Assembly (NCBI GenBank): GCA_018376135.1 | Contig: JAHABX010000006.1 | Coordinates: 1-64,000, forward strand | Length of the DNA stretch: 64,000 nucleotides | Source of the DNA: Clostridiales bacterium | Lineage (GTDB): Bacteria; Bacillota; Clostridia; Lachnospirales; Lachnospiraceae | Direction: 5' to 3' | In this document: positions 17,513 through 27,196 of the stretch, piece after piece | How positions within the stretch are numbered: the stretch's first letter is position 1 | Layout of the letters: each line of letters starts with the position of its first letter | Position numbers and translations under genes: made by a program | The notes under the pieces: model-generated | Told to the model about the DNA's origin: nothing | Database searches by the model: none | Seen by the model: only the letters and a program-made list of their open reading frames with translations

Positions 17513-18247
17513 TTATGATTCTTTTACCTGATGCCGGTCCAGCATCTCCTGAATGATCTTCTGTGTATAAGCGCCGAGGAATTTCTGCTCTTCCTTTGTG
17601 AGCTCCTTTGGAAGGACCGGAGCGCCATATTCCACAATCACTTTACAGGGCTTGATCCTGGGAAAGTGATTTTCCCAGATCTGGGCGGAGTTGGTGATCG
17701 CCATGGGAATGATGGGACAGCCGGTCCTGGCAGCCATCTTCATACTGCCTTCCTTGAAGGGCAGCATGGTTCCGTCCTTGCTTCTGGTTCCTTCCGGGAA
17801 GATACAGATGGAGATTCCCTTTTTAATATATTCGATCCCCGTCAAAATAACCTGCATACCGGCGCGGATGTCGCTGCGGTCGAGGAAAAGGCAGTAAAGC
17901 CGCTTCATCCAGTCACGGAGAAGCGGTGCCTTGAGCATCTCTGCCTTTGCCACGTAGCCGGTGAGCCCCGGACACTGGGAATAGGTGAGCAGAATATCAA
18001 AAAAGCTGTTGTGGTTGCCTACATAAAGGACAGCCTGGTCTTGGGGGACATTTTCCCGTCCCACATAGGTGATATCAGCTCCGGTGATCCACAGAATCAG
18101 CTTAAAAGCTGCCTGCACCATGCGCAGACAGCTGATATCGCGGAAGTGTGGGTTCCATTTGCCGATGATCCATTCGATGAGCAGTACCGGGATCCCCAGG
18201 ATCAGGTAGAGCACAAGCGTCAGAACAACCAGTATAAAACGTATCAT
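17513..18247 (-). CDS. plsC: 1-acyl-sn-glycerol-3-phosphate acyltransferase
   Basis: A 244-aa membrane-associated acyltransferase with an N-terminal hydrophobic helix. The catalytic block I is NHNSFFD (NHxxxxD) and block III is FPEGTRSKDG. It makes phosphatidic acid. It is the first gene of plsC-ddl-murF, with 15 nt to ddl. Confidence 0.9.
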   Translation of the reverse strand: MIRFILVVLTLVLYLILGIPVLLIEWIIGKWNPHFRDISCLRMVQAAFKLILWITGADITYVGRENVPQDQAVLYVGNHNSFFDILLTYSQCPGLTGYVAKAEMLKAPLLRDWMKRLYCLFLDRSDIRAGMQVILTGIEYIKKGISICIFPEGTRSKDGTMLPFKEGSMKMAARTGCPIIPMAITNSAQIWENHFPRIKPCKVIVEYGAPVLPKELTKEEQKFLGAYTQKIIQEMLDRHQVKES

Positions 18248-18320
18248 ATATGACAGAACCTTCTTTCCAGATGTGATAGACCGCGGGCGGTCATGATAAT
18301 GTTGACGGATGCGTCCGCAA

Positions 18321-19847
18321 TCAGCCGAAGCGTCCGTATAGCTCGGTCATCTGCTTCAGACCGCGGGCCATGCCTTCGTCCAGAAGACCTGCCCGGAAGC
18401 GGAAGGACCAGTTGCCCATGGGGCTTCCCGGCACATTCATGCGTGATTCAGAACCGAGCTTCAACAGATCCTGAACCGGGAAGATGGCATATTTTGCAAT
18501 CGTACCCAGACAGGTACGGATAAAGTCCCAGCTCACGCTGCTGGCGTCCGTATTCATATAGCGGCGGATCTTGTCCCTGTTCCGCTCGGAGGTATTGGCA
18601 TACCAGCCGCAGCTGGTGTCGTTGTCATGAGTCCCGGTGTAGCAGATACAGTTGCGGGTATCCAGCTGGTGCGGAAGGAAGGTGCTCTCCCCGTCTCCGT
18701 CAAAGCCGAACTGCAGCACCTTCATGCCCGGGAAGCCGAACATATCCCTGAGACGTTCCACCTCAGGAGTAATGACTCCCAGATCCTCGGCGAAGATGGG
18801 AAGCTCGCCGCCCAGTGCCTTGCGGATGGCAAGGAACAGATCCTCGCCCGGTCCCTTCTTCCATTTGCCGTTCAGGGCTGTCTCTTCTCCGTAGGGAACT
18901 GCCCAGTATGCTTCGAAGCCGCGGAAATGGTCGATGCGGATGTAATCTACCTGATCCAGCTGGTTGCGGACCCGTTCGATCCACCAGCGGTAGCCGTCTT
19001 CGGCGTGGGCGTCCCAGTCATAGAGCGGATTGCCCCAGAGCTGTCCGGTGGCGCTGAAATAGTCTGGCGGAACTCCGGCAACCTCCAGCGGGTATCCGGT
19101 TGTATCCAGACGGAACATTTTCTTATTTGCCCAGACATCTGCACTGTCCAGGGAGGTGAAGATGGGGATATCACCGATGATGGCGATGCCCTTCTTGTTG
19201 GCGTATTCCTTCAGGTCATACCACTGGCTGAAGAACAGGAACTGTACGAACTTGTAGTAGCTGACAGAATCCTTCAGGTCAGTGAGCCACTCTTTGCGCT
19301 CCTTCGGTGTGGGATTCAGGAGGCTGTCCTCCCATTCATACCAGGGCAGTCCCTCGTGGAAGTCCTTGCCTGCCATGAACAGACAGTAGTCTTCCAGCCA
19401 GAAATCGTTGCTGTCGCAGAAGGTGTCATATTCCTCCAGAAGATTTTTGTCTGCGGTATGTAAGAAATTGGCATAGGCTTTCCGGAAAAGTCCGGTCTTG
19501 TAGGTGAGAACATCCCCGTAGATCACATGATCCGGGTCAAAATCAGGAATCTCCCGCAGGTCTTCCTCTGTGAGCAGCTTTTCTTCCTTCAAAAGATCCG
19601 GGCTGATGAGAAGCGGCTGACCTGCAAATACAGAAAAGCCCTGATAGGGTGAATCTCCGATAGTGGTAGGTCCCAGCGGCAGGATCTGCCATAGGTGCTG
19701 ACCTGCCATGGAGAGAAAATCAATGAAATCATAAGCGCCCTGTCCCATATCTCCGATCCCGTAAGGCGACGGGAAGGAGGTCGGGTGAGCGAGAACACCG
19801 CTGTAGCGGTGGTTTGCTTTATCTTCTTCAGATATTTTAAAATGCAC
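18321..19847 (-). CDS. malQ: 4-alpha-glucanotransferase (amylomaltase)
   Basis: A 508-aa GH77 enzyme. The early GVLAHPTSFPSPYGIGDMG, DYIRIDHFRGFEAYWAVPYGEETA with the nucleophile Asp, AEDLG with the acid/base Glu, and TGTHDND with the third carboxylate are all present. It transfers alpha-1,4-glucan segments in malto-oligosaccharide or glycogen use. A minus-strand TATAAT lies upstream. It is divergent from the lipoprotein gene at 19978. Confidence 0.94.
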   Translation of the reverse strand: MHFKISEEDKANHRYSGVLAHPTSFPSPYGIGDMGQGAYDFIDFLSMAGQHLWQILPLGPTTIGDSPYQGFSVFAGQPLLISPDLLKEEKLLTEEDLREIPDFDPDHVIYGDVLTYKTGLFRKAYANFLHTADKNLLEEYDTFCDSNDFWLEDYCLFMAGKDFHEGLPWYEWEDSLLNPTPKERKEWLTDLKDSVSYYKFVQFLFFSQWYDLKEYANKKGIAIIGDIPIFTSLDSADVWANKKMFRLDTTGYPLEVAGVPPDYFSATGQLWGNPLYDWDAHAEDGYRWWIERVRNQLDQVDYIRIDHFRGFEAYWAVPYGEETALNGKWKKGPGEDLFLAIRKALGGELPIFAEDLGVITPEVERLRDMFGFPGMKVLQFGFDGDGESTFLPHQLDTRNCICYTGTHDNDTSCGWYANTSERNRDKIRRYMNTDASSVSWDFIRTCLGTIAKYAIFPVQDLLKLGSESRMNVPGSPMGNWSFRFRAGLLDEGMARGLKQMTELYGRFG

Positions 19848-19977
19848 AGCATTACCCCCTCTGTTTTTGACTAGCTATATTATAATAGATGCCAATCAAG
19901 AATACAAGAAATAACACTGGTCTGAACCAGGATTTTTCCACATAAACTAGAGCAAATGAAAAGGAGAAGAAGCGTGC

Positions 19978-20376
19978 ATGAGGAAATGGTGTCTTTTGAT
20001 GCTGGTCGTATGCATACTGTCAGGGTGCGGTGTAAAGACCCAGGATGAGGAGAAGCTTCAGGATCTGGAATTTACCGTGCTTGATCTGGAAAAGGTTCCG
20101 GAGGAGCTCAGAAATGTGTTGGAGGAGAAGAAAGCGGATCCTTTTAAGGTGACTTACGAGGATGATGGATATATGTACATCTGTATTGGGTATGGAGAGC
20201 AGGAGAACAGCGGATACAGCATTGCCGTGGAGGATCTTTATCTGACCAGCAACGCCATCTATGTGGATACGGAGCTTTTAGGACCGGGAAACGGAGAGGA
20301 TACGGCAGCTGCCGCCACTTGTCCGTATATTGTCCTGAAGCTGGAATATCTGGACAAATCGGTTGTCTTTAAATGA
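19978..20376 (+). CDS. Small lipoprotein of unknown role
   Basis: A 132-aa protein with a classical lipoprotein signal: a positively charged start, hydrophobic core and lipobox LSGC at residues ~15-18. The mature part (about 114 aa) is acidic and resembles the PrcB-type domain found in some Firmicute lipoproteins; that assignment is weak. The next gene (SPOCS-LysM) starts 38 nt downstream, so the pair may act at the envelope or in sporulation. Confidence 0.6.
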   Translation: MRKWCLLMLVVCILSGCGVKTQDEEKLQDLEFTVLDLEKVPEELRNVLEEKKADPFKVTYEDDGYMYICIGYGEQENSGYSIAVEDLYLTSNAIYVDTELLGPGNGEDTAAAATCPYIVLKLEYLDKSVVFK

Positions 20377-20413
20377 GTAAATGAATGATGCAGATTGCAG
20401 AAAGGATCACAGT

Positions 20414-21976
20414 ATGGAGTTAGAACGAAGATATGCAGCACTGAACCGTAGAAGAGGAAAAGCTGTCAGTCAGATCACATTGGAGGAAGACCTGAATGTA
20501 CCGGATCAGAAGCCGGATATTTTCAGGATCATCCACAGGCAGGGAGAGTTCCGGGCGGACGAGATCAAAGGGGAAGCGGGCAGGGTAAAGGTACGGGGCA
20601 TTTTCCTGTATCGGATCCTGTATATCGGAGACGGCGGCGACCGCATGCCGGAGGCGCTGGAGGGAAGTATTCCGGTAGACGAAACGGTGTTCCTGAATGA
20701 TTTGGAGGAGGGGGACATTCTGGATTTTCACTGGGAGCTGGAGGATCTCCATGCTTCTGCCATTCATTCCAGAAAGGCAAATATCAAGTGTGTACTGGCG
20801 CTTGCGGCAGAGGCAATGAAGGAACAGGCAGTTCCTCTGGTCATAAGACCTCAGGAGGAAGGAGAACTTCATATGAAAACCTGTCCGGTGCGCCTGCAGC
20901 AGGAGGTCGTACATAAAAAGGACACTCTGCGCATACGGGAGGAGATGAATCTGCCGCCGGGACGACCGAATATCCGGAGGATCATCTGGAAGGAAATACG
21001 TCTGCAGGGAACAGAAGCGCGGCAGGATGAAGGAAGGCTTCGAATCAAAGGAGAGCTGGTCATTTTCTTCCTTTATGAGTGTGAGGATGAGCCGGGAAGA
21101 GTACAGTGGCTGGAACAGGGGATCCCGTTTCAGCAGGAGGTGGAGTGCGGGGCATGCCGCGGGGATCTGACCGGAAAAACGGAGATCACGCTTCAGCGTG
21201 CGGACATGGAGCTGCAGCCGGATTATGACGGAGAGCCCAGAATGGTACGTATTGATGCGGTGCTGGATCTGCTCTTCCGGTATTTTGATGAGATGACCTG
21301 TGAGGTGCTCTGTGATGCATACAGTCTCACCAGAGAGATCCGCCCGCAGAGGCAGCAGTATGCATGGGATTATGTACAGAATGTCATGGACTCCAGAACC
21401 AGGGTTGGAGGACGTATGAAGCTGTCGGAGTCGGAGCCGGGGATGCTGCAGCTTCTGAATGCGGGAACCCGGATACATCTGGATCATGCAGAACGCAGTG
21501 AGCGGGGAGTGCTGGCACAGGGAACGGCGGAGCTGTGGGTGCTGTATGCGGCTTCCGATGACGGGCAGCCTCTGGCATGTGCGGCGCATGCATTTCCCTT
21601 TGAGCATACGGTGCAGATACAGGATATGGGAGAAACCTGTGAGTGGCAGATCTTCCTCTGTCTGGATCAGCTTATGGTGACGATGCTGGATGATAAGGAG
21701 CTGGAGGCAAAGGCAGTGCTGCAGATGCAGACGGTCTTTACAAAGCCCGAGGAGCTGGAGCTGGTGGAAGAGCTTGCGGAGGCGCCGCTTAATATGGAAC
21801 GGGTGAAGGGGATGCCCGGTATGGTCATTCATGTGGTACAGCCGGGGGAAACGCTCTGGGATATATCCAGGGATCATGCCACGACCATGGAGGAGGTAAC
21901 GGAGTTGAATGATCTGAAGGATGAGAATCTGAAACCGGGCAGAAAGCTGCTGCTTGTGAAAATGATGGAGCGGTAA
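20414..21976 (+). CDS. SPOCS (DUF3794) and LysM domain spore protein
   Basis: A 520-aa protein. Its body has repeated segments of the DUF3794/SPOCS type (e.g. IRREEMNLPPGRPNIRRI-like blocks around residues 25-60 and 175-210). It ends in a LysM domain (HVVQPGETLWDISRDH...LNDLKDENLKPGRKLLLV). Such proteins are typical of Lachnospiraceae and are linked to spore envelope assembly. The start at MELERRY is chosen over an ORF start 33 nt upstream because AAAGGAT precedes it. Confidence 0.8.
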   Translation: MELERRYAALNRRRGKAVSQITLEEDLNVPDQKPDIFRIIHRQGEFRADEIKGEAGRVKVRGIFLYRILYIGDGGDRMPEALEGSIPVDETVFLNDLEEGDILDFHWELEDLHASAIHSRKANIKCVLALAAEAMKEQAVPLVIRPQEEGELHMKTCPVRLQQEVVHKKDTLRIREEMNLPPGRPNIRRIIWKEIRLQGTEARQDEGRLRIKGELVIFFLYECEDEPGRVQWLEQGIPFQQEVECGACRGDLTGKTEITLQRADMELQPDYDGEPRMVRIDAVLDLLFRYFDEMTCEVLCDAYSLTREIRPQRQQYAWDYVQNVMDSRTRVGGRMKLSESEPGMLQLLNAGTRIHLDHAERSERGVLAQGTAELWVLYAASDDGQPLACAAHAFPFEHTVQIQDMGETCEWQIFLCLDQLMVTMLDDKELEAKAVLQMQTVFTKPEELELVEELAEAPLNMERVKGMPGMVIHVVQPGETLWDISRDHATTMEEVTELNDLKDENLKPGRKLLLVKMMER

Positions 21977-22068
21977 GGTATGAAATCCCCTGAAAAAAGG
22001 GTTCACAAGATTCCGTTTGCCTGTTAAACTGTTCTTATGGAAACGATGAGTGAAAGGAATCGGCAAAG

Positions 22069-22947
22069 ATGGATAAAATACAGTTGAAGGCACTGGCAAA
22101 GGTGAATCTTGGGCTGGATGTGCTGAGGAGAAGAGAAGACGGTTATCATGAAGTGAAGATGATCATGCAGACCATCGGGCTCTACGACGAGCTGGAGCTT
22201 CGGAAGGTGAAGCAGCCGGGGATTCAGGTGAAGACGAATCTGTACTACCTTCCGACTAATGAAAATAATCTGGTATATAAGGCGGCAAAGCTTCTGATGG
22301 AGGAGTTTCGGATAGAGGACGGGATCTCCATCCAGCTTCAGAAGAAGATTCCGGTGGCGGCAGGCATGGCAGGCGGCAGTTCGGATGCGGCGGCGGTACT
22401 CTGGGGAGTAAACCAGATGTATGGGCTTGGACTGTCCCGACAGGATCTGATGGACCGGGGAGTGAAGCTGGGAGCGGATGTACCGTACTGTATTCTCAGG
22501 GGAACGGCACTGGCAGAAGGGATCGGAGAGAAGCTCAGTATCCTTCCGGCAATGCCCAAGTGCTATATCCTGATCGCAAAGCCGGGGATCAGCGTATCGA
22601 CAAAGTTCGTGTATGAGAATCTGCATGCCAATAATTTAAGACCGGAGCAGCATCCGGATGTGGACGGCATGATCGCGGCTATGAAGGAAAAGGATCTGGC
22701 GCTTCTGGCGTCCCGCATGGGAAATGTGCTGGAGACCGTGACGGTTCCGGCATATCCGGTCATTGATAAGATCAAGAAGTGCATGATGGAAGAAGGCGCG
22801 CTGGGAGCCATGATGAGCGGCAGCGGTCCTACGGTGTTCGGCATCTTTGATACACAGGCAAGGGCAAGAAAGGCATATCGGGCGGTGAAGGCGGCACAGC
22901 TGGCAAAGCAGGTATATCTGACCATTCCGTATAATGTAAAGAGATAG
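22069..22947 (+). CDS. ispE: 4-diphosphocytidyl-2-C-methyl-D-erythritol kinase
   Basis: A 292-aa GHMP kinase. AKVNLGLDVLRRREDGYHEV is the N-terminal signature, VAAGMAGGSSDAAAVL the ATP-binding glycine loop, and MMSGSGPTVFGIF the third motif. It is the fourth step of the MEP isoprenoid pathway. The start follows GAAAGGAATC. Confidence 0.95.
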   Translation: MDKIQLKALAKVNLGLDVLRRREDGYHEVKMIMQTIGLYDELELRKVKQPGIQVKTNLYYLPTNENNLVYKAAKLLMEEFRIEDGISIQLQKKIPVAAGMAGGSSDAAAVLWGVNQMYGLGLSRQDLMDRGVKLGADVPYCILRGTALAEGIGEKLSILPAMPKCYILIAKPGISVSTKFVYENLHANNLRPEQHPDVDGMIAAMKEKDLALLASRMGNVLETVTVPAYPVIDKIKKCMMEEGALGAMMSGSGPTVFGIFDTQARARKAYRAVKAAQLAKQVYLTIPYNVKR

Positions 22948-22968
22948 GGAAATAATAGGAAAAAGTAT

Positions 22969-22998
22969 AAAAAGGATGAGCATGGCTCATCCTTTTTT
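22969..22998 (+). terminator. Intrinsic terminator after ispE
   Basis: Stem AAAAGGATGAGC / GCTCATCCTTTT with a short loop, followed by a T run. Confidence 0.88.
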
Positions 22999-23061
22999 GT
23001 GCCCTGAAAAGTCTCCGGTCGGGAGACACTGGAATGGGGATTCTATGAAGGAGGTGCGGAT

Positions 23062-24468
23062 ATGGGGGAAATCTCTCCGGTTCTGGCCGGAAATAAGGAA
23101 TGGGTCAAAGCGCGGTTCGAGAAATGTGCGGATATCCTGACCAGGCAGGTCTATCTGGATGAGGGAAGGCAGGAAGGACTGCTGGTCTATATAGAAGTGG
23201 CAGTCAGTAATCTGATGCTGGAGGAGCATGTGATCGGTCTGTCGGATGTGCAGCCGCTGAATACCTATCAGGAAGCGGAGGCGGCGCTGCTGGCAGGAAA
23301 CGGGATACTCTTTCTGGCTGGCGATGATACGGTCTATAAAATATCCAGCAAGGGCTATCCGGGACTTGGAGTCTCCAAGGCGGAGAGTGAAAAGGTCATG
23401 CGCGGCTCCCGGGAGGGATTTACAGAGAGCGAGAAGCTGAATGTGGCACTGATCCGGAAACGGCTGAGAGACCACCGGATGAAGGTGGAGGAACAGGTGG
23501 TGGGAACCCGGTCACATACAATGACGGCGCTGGTCTATATGGAGGATTTAATCTATCCTCATCTTCTGGACACCATTAAGGAACGGCTGGATGCCTATGA
23601 AATCGACGGGATTCTGGACAGCGGCATGCTGGAGCAGCTGACTGAGAAGCACTGGCTGTCACCCTTTCCCCAGTTCCAGTCTACGGAGCGTCCGGACCGG
23701 GCGGCAGCGGCGGTGCTGGAAGGACGGGTGGTGCTGGTCACGGACCATTCTCCGACTGTGCTGATCTTTCCTTCAGACTATAACAGCTTTTTTCAGACCA
23801 GTGACGACTGGTATAACCGGTTTGAGATCGCATCCTTTGCCCGGATGCTGCGCTTTTTTGCGGCGATCCTTGCCATGAGCTTTCCGGCCGTCTATGTGGC
23901 TGTGACGACCTGGCATACCAGCCTTCTGCCCACAAATCTGATCCTGTCCATGGCAAAAGCCCGTCAGGGTGTCCCGTTTCCTTCTATGGGAGAGGTGCTT
24001 CTGATGGAAATCTCTTTTGAACTGATCCGGGAGGCGGGGATCCGTCTGCCCGGTCCCATCGGCAATACCATCGGTATCGTGGGAGGTCTGATCATCGGGC
24101 AGTCGGCGGTGGCGGCAAATGTGGTCAGTCCCATTGTGGTGATTGTGGTGGCATTTACCGCCCTTTGTTCCTTTGCCATACCCAATGAGGAATTTGCTTC
24201 CGCCTTCCGGCTTTTGAAGTACGGCTGCATCTTTATGGGAGCCTGGCTGGGACTCTATGGTGTGCTGCTGTCTTACCTGTGGGTGCTGATCCATCTGTCC
24301 CATCTGAACAGCTTCGGCATCCCGTATCTGATGCCTTATGTGGCGTCGGACCTGAATGACTATGAGGACGGGAAGGATTCCCTGCTTCGGTTTCCTTTCC
24401 GCATGATCAGGCGAAGACCCATTTTTGCAAGGCGGGATGCAAGAGTAAAACTCCGAAAGAAGGAATAA
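23062..24468 (+). CDS. Spore germination protein, GerA (A subunit) family
   Basis: A 468-aa protein. The soluble N-terminal domain (~1-260) includes VMRGSREGFTESEKLN, the GerAA-type signature. A membrane domain with about five helices follows (AVYVAVTTWHTSLLPTN; GGLIIGQSAVAANVVSP). It is a subunit of a nutrient germinant receptor in the spore inner membrane. AGGAGG precedes the ATG. The gerAB-gerAC fusion starts 2 nt after its stop. Confidence 0.88.
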   Translation: MGEISPVLAGNKEWVKARFEKCADILTRQVYLDEGRQEGLLVYIEVAVSNLMLEEHVIGLSDVQPLNTYQEAEAALLAGNGILFLAGDDTVYKISSKGYPGLGVSKAESEKVMRGSREGFTESEKLNVALIRKRLRDHRMKVEEQVVGTRSHTMTALVYMEDLIYPHLLDTIKERLDAYEIDGILDSGMLEQLTEKHWLSPFPQFQSTERPDRAAAAVLEGRVVLVTDHSPTVLIFPSDYNSFFQTSDDWYNRFEIASFARMLRFFAAILAMSFPAVYVAVTTWHTSLLPTNLILSMAKARQGVPFPSMGEVLLMEISFELIREAGIRLPGPIGNTIGIVGGLIIGQSAVAANVVSPIVVIVVAFTALCSFAIPNEEFASAFRLLKYGCIFMGAWLGLYGVLLSYLWVLIHLSHLNSFGIPYLMPYVASDLNDYEDGKDSLLRFPFRMIRRRPIFARRDARVKLRKKE

Positions 24469-24469
24469 T

Positions 24470-25987
24470 ATGTTTTCTGGAAATCATAAAATATCTGCCC
24501 GTCAGCTGTATCGAAACTATGCGGCGGGACTGATCAGTCTGAGCGCACTTCTGCCGCCTCTTGTCATGAACCGGGAGAATCCTGCAGGAATCGGAATTTC
24601 CCTTGTGTTTCTTGGAATCTATCTGGCATGGAGTGCGGCTGTGCCCCGTCCCCGGTCCGACATGGCGAAAGCACTCTGTTATGCCCATTATTGGATACTG
24701 GGTACGCTGACTGCCCATATGACCGGACTTCTGGTGCAGGAATTTCTGCTGACAGACGCCAGCCTGTGGATCATACTGGGGTGGTTCTATCTGTTCTGCT
24801 ATTATAATCTCTATAAAGGTCTGGAGTGCCGGATCAGGGTCAGCGAGATCCTGTTCCCGTTCTTTTTGTTCCTCCTTCTGCTCCTTTCCGTGCTGATGTA
24901 CGGAGAAGTGGAGCCGGGGCGGATCCGGGAGCTTACGCTTCACCTGGACCGGGATCAGCTGCTGCTGGGCTATGGTCTTTTCTGCTGGCTGGGAGCGGTG
25001 CAGAGTCTCTGGCATCTGCATGGTCAGGTGGGGGATGAGCAGGTATGGAAGAAAACCGTCTGGAGGATCTGGCTGACAGGGGGGATCGTTGTGCCGGCAT
25101 GGAGTCTCTTTTCCTATTGTATCTATGGAAATGCCGGACATACAGGACTTACGTTTCCCCTTGCCTCTGCCATGACGCTGGCGCATTTCCCGGGCAATGT
25201 GATCGGAAGACTGGATGCACTGTTTATCTTTGTATGGGTCATCGGTCTTTTCCTTTTGTGCAGCAGTCTGTTTGCGCCGATCGTGGACGGAGAGCCGGAT
25301 ACCCGCAGAAAATATCTGCTGTTCGCTCTTTTGACGGCCTCCTTTGCGCTTGCGCTTCAGCCGGAATTTATGGACTGGGGACAGAAACTTTTGTATTTTG
25401 TGTCCGCTCCGATACAGATTCTGCTTCTGCTCTGGCACAGCATGGGAAAAAGGGGAAGAAAGGTGCTGACAGCCGGCAGTCTTCTTTTGCTGCCGCTGTT
25501 CCTGAGCGGATGCAGTGCGCAGGAGCTGGAAAATCAGAGCCGCGTGACGGCAGTCAGTGTGGACAGGGGAGAAAATGCCGACTATTTTCTGACCTTTGGT
25601 TTCGGGACCACAGAGGAGGAAGGAGAGGAGCCCTTCGAGACCGAGGCGTCTTCTCTGGAGGAGGCAAAGGAGCTTTATTGGAAGACCTGTCAGAAGCGGA
25701 TGGATTTTAATCATCTGAAAAACTTTTATTTCTCCCGGGAGGTTCTCGGAGGAGAGGACTTTCCCGTCCTTCTGGAGGAGATACAGATCCACGGGGAATA
25801 CTCCAGAGGTACGCTGGCATATGCGACAGAGGGGGAAGCCGCAGGAGAGGCGGAGAAAAGAGAGCAGCCCAGGGAAGGGATGCCGGTGCACCGTCTTCTG
25901 AATGCCTGGTATAATCAGGAGGTCTGTGAGATTCCGGTAATTACAGCGGACGGAAGGTATGAAGGCACGATCCCCTGGCAATACTGA
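24470..25987 (+). CDS. GerAB-type permease fused to a shortened GerAC-type domain
   Basis: A 505-aa protein. Residues ~1-330 are a polytopic amino-acid-permease-like GerAB. After about residue 335 there is a lipoprotein-like hydrophobic stretch with a lipobox (LFLSGC), then ~160 residues resembling the start of GerAC (ENQSRVTAVSVDRGE...FGFG). GerAB and GerAC are normally separate genes, and full GerAC is ~370-400 aa. The frame is continuous here, so this looks like a natural fusion, and the GerAC part ends early. It is immediately downstream of gerAA. Confidence 0.75.
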   Translation: MFSGNHKISARQLYRNYAAGLISLSALLPPLVMNRENPAGIGISLVFLGIYLAWSAAVPRPRSDMAKALCYAHYWILGTLTAHMTGLLVQEFLLTDASLWIILGWFYLFCYYNLYKGLECRIRVSEILFPFFLFLLLLLSVLMYGEVEPGRIRELTLHLDRDQLLLGYGLFCWLGAVQSLWHLHGQVGDEQVWKKTVWRIWLTGGIVVPAWSLFSYCIYGNAGHTGLTFPLASAMTLAHFPGNVIGRLDALFIFVWVIGLFLLCSSLFAPIVDGEPDTRRKYLLFALLTASFALALQPEFMDWGQKLLYFVSAPIQILLLLWHSMGKRGRKVLTAGSLLLLPLFLSGCSAQELENQSRVTAVSVDRGENADYFLTFGFGTTEEEGEEPFETEASSLEEAKELYWKTCQKRMDFNHLKNFYFSREVLGGEDFPVLLEEIQIHGEYSRGTLAYATEGEAAGEAEKREQPREGMPVHRLLNAWYNQEVCEIPVITADGRYEGTIPWQY

Positions 25988-26011
25988 GACTATGGAAAGG
26001 AGATATGCCTT

Positions 26012-26200
26012 ATGCGCAGAAAAGCAGCGATTCTTATTTGTTCTCTTATGCTTGGTCTCGGGCTGACGGGGAGCCTTGTGATATCAGAAAAACAGGAGCC
26101 GGTACAAACGGTGGCATGGTGGAGCGTGATGTATGAGATGCCGAATCCGGAAAGGCTTCCGGTTCAGGTGCATTTCCGGTGGCTGAAAGGACTTGAATAG
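26012..26200 (+). CDS. Small membrane-anchored protein following the ger genes
   Basis: 62 aa with one N-terminal hydrophobic helix (residues ~5-24, or a signal peptide) and a short external tail. It starts 24 nt after the ger fusion, behind AAAGGAG. It may be an accessory (GerD-like small) subunit by position, but the sequence gives no family. Confidence 0.5.
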   Translation: MRRKAAILICSLMLGLGLTGSLVISEKQEPVQTVAWWSVMYEMPNPERLPVQVHFRWLKGLE

Positions 26201-26302
26201 TCCTGTCAAAACAGATACAATAGAACTGATCAGCGTGCAGCCCGCGTGGGACAAAAGCTGTACAGGATAAGACTGCAGAAGGCAGAAAAGAACGGAGAGC
26301 AT

Positions 26303-26737
26303 ATGACAAAAGAGGTTATGGTGACCATCTCGGGACTTCAGATAGCGGAGGCGGAACAGGATACGGTCGAGCTGGTACACATTGGCGAATACTATGAACG
26401 GAATGGGACCCATTATATTTTTTTTGATGAATTGCTGGAGGGAATCCCGGAGCCGGTAAAAAATGTGATCAAGATCAAGGATCGCTGTCTGGAAGTCCAG
26501 AAGAAGGGACCGGTTGTTACAAAGCTGGTCTTTGAAGAAGGAAAGAGCCAGCGCAGTACCTATACGATTCCCTTTGGAAGCTTTCTGATCGAGACCAGTA
26601 CCAACAGCGTGCAGGTGCATCAGGGGGAAGAACGGCTGGAGGCTGCGGTTGCTTATGGACTGGAGATCAACGGGGCGCATTGTGCGGACTGTGATATCCG
26701 GGTGCTTGTGCAGACGAAGGAGAGCTTCCGATTATAG
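26303..26737 (+). CDS. DUF1934 (YwiB-like) beta-barrel protein
   Basis: A 144-aa protein of the DUF1934 family, a calycin-like small barrel of unknown function. It has the pattern MVTISGLQ...YYERNGTHYIFFDE. The start at 26303 follows CGGAGAG; a longer frame from 26246 lacks a ribosome-binding site. Confidence 0.7.
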   Translation: MTKEVMVTISGLQIAEAEQDTVELVHIGEYYERNGTHYIFFDELLEGIPEPVKNVIKIKDRCLEVQKKGPVVTKLVFEEGKSQRSTYTIPFGSFLIETSTNSVQVHQGEERLEAAVAYGLEINGAHCADCDIRVLVQTKESFRL

Positions 26738-26760
26738 AGAGAAGAAAAGAGGAAATACAG

Positions 26761-27165
26761 ATGAAAAATAAATCAAAGCTGAAAAAGCCTGCGAAGGTAT
26801 CTGTGCCGAAGGTTCCGGCGGAGTGGCTGTATCTGAATCCGGCAAAGACAGAGCTTCGCAGGATCTATGAGCTGTTTCGTGAGGACATGCCATGGAAAGC
26901 AGAGCTGTGGGAAGAGGCAGGGGTTCTGGAGATCGAGCTTTTGGAGGGCGGCTCCGTGGACATGGAAAGTATGGAGACGGATCTTGGAGAGGAAGCGGGG
27001 AATGCATATCTGGCTGAGCAGGGGATCCAGTCGGTATTCGCGGTAACGATCATGCCGGAGCATTATGAAAAAGCCCGGGAGGTCATGGAGAAGATCGCAA
27101 AGGAAGCGGGGGGATTCTTCTGCGGAGATACAGAGGATTTGGCTCCGGTCATAAAGGCAGAATGA
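26761..27165 (+). CDS. Hypothetical protein
   Basis: A 134-aa acidic soluble protein with a lysine/proline-rich start (KSKLKKPAKVSVPKVP). It lies 24 nt after the DUF1934 gene behind AGAGGA, so they are probably co-transcribed. No family was recognised. Confidence 0.55.
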   Translation: MKNKSKLKKPAKVSVPKVPAEWLYLNPAKTELRRIYELFREDMPWKAELWEEAGVLEIELLEGGSVDMESMETDLGEEAGNAYLAEQGIQSVFAVTIMPEHYEKAREVMEKIAKEAGGFFCGDTEDLAPVIKAE

Positions 27166-27172
27166 ACAGGGG

Positions 27173-27196
27173 AGGGCGCCGCATGAGCGGCGCCCT
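27173..27196 (+). terminator. GC-rich hairpin
   Basis: Perfect 10-bp arms AGGGCGCCGC / GCGGCGCCCT with a 4-nt loop, directly after the hypothetical gene. No strong T tail, so termination is likely but not certain. Confidence 0.5.

Noticed and set aside
18281..18320. Small GC-rich inverted repeats between plsC and malQ
   Set aside because: Arms are short and no T run follows, so a terminator is not supported.
20420..22099. Minus-strand 559-codon frame
   Set aside because: It lies opposite the SPOCS-LysM gene and its protein has no recognisable features.
24407..25981. Minus-strand 524-codon frame
   Set aside because: Shadow of the ger fusion; Arg/Gln/Pro-rich translation with no family features.
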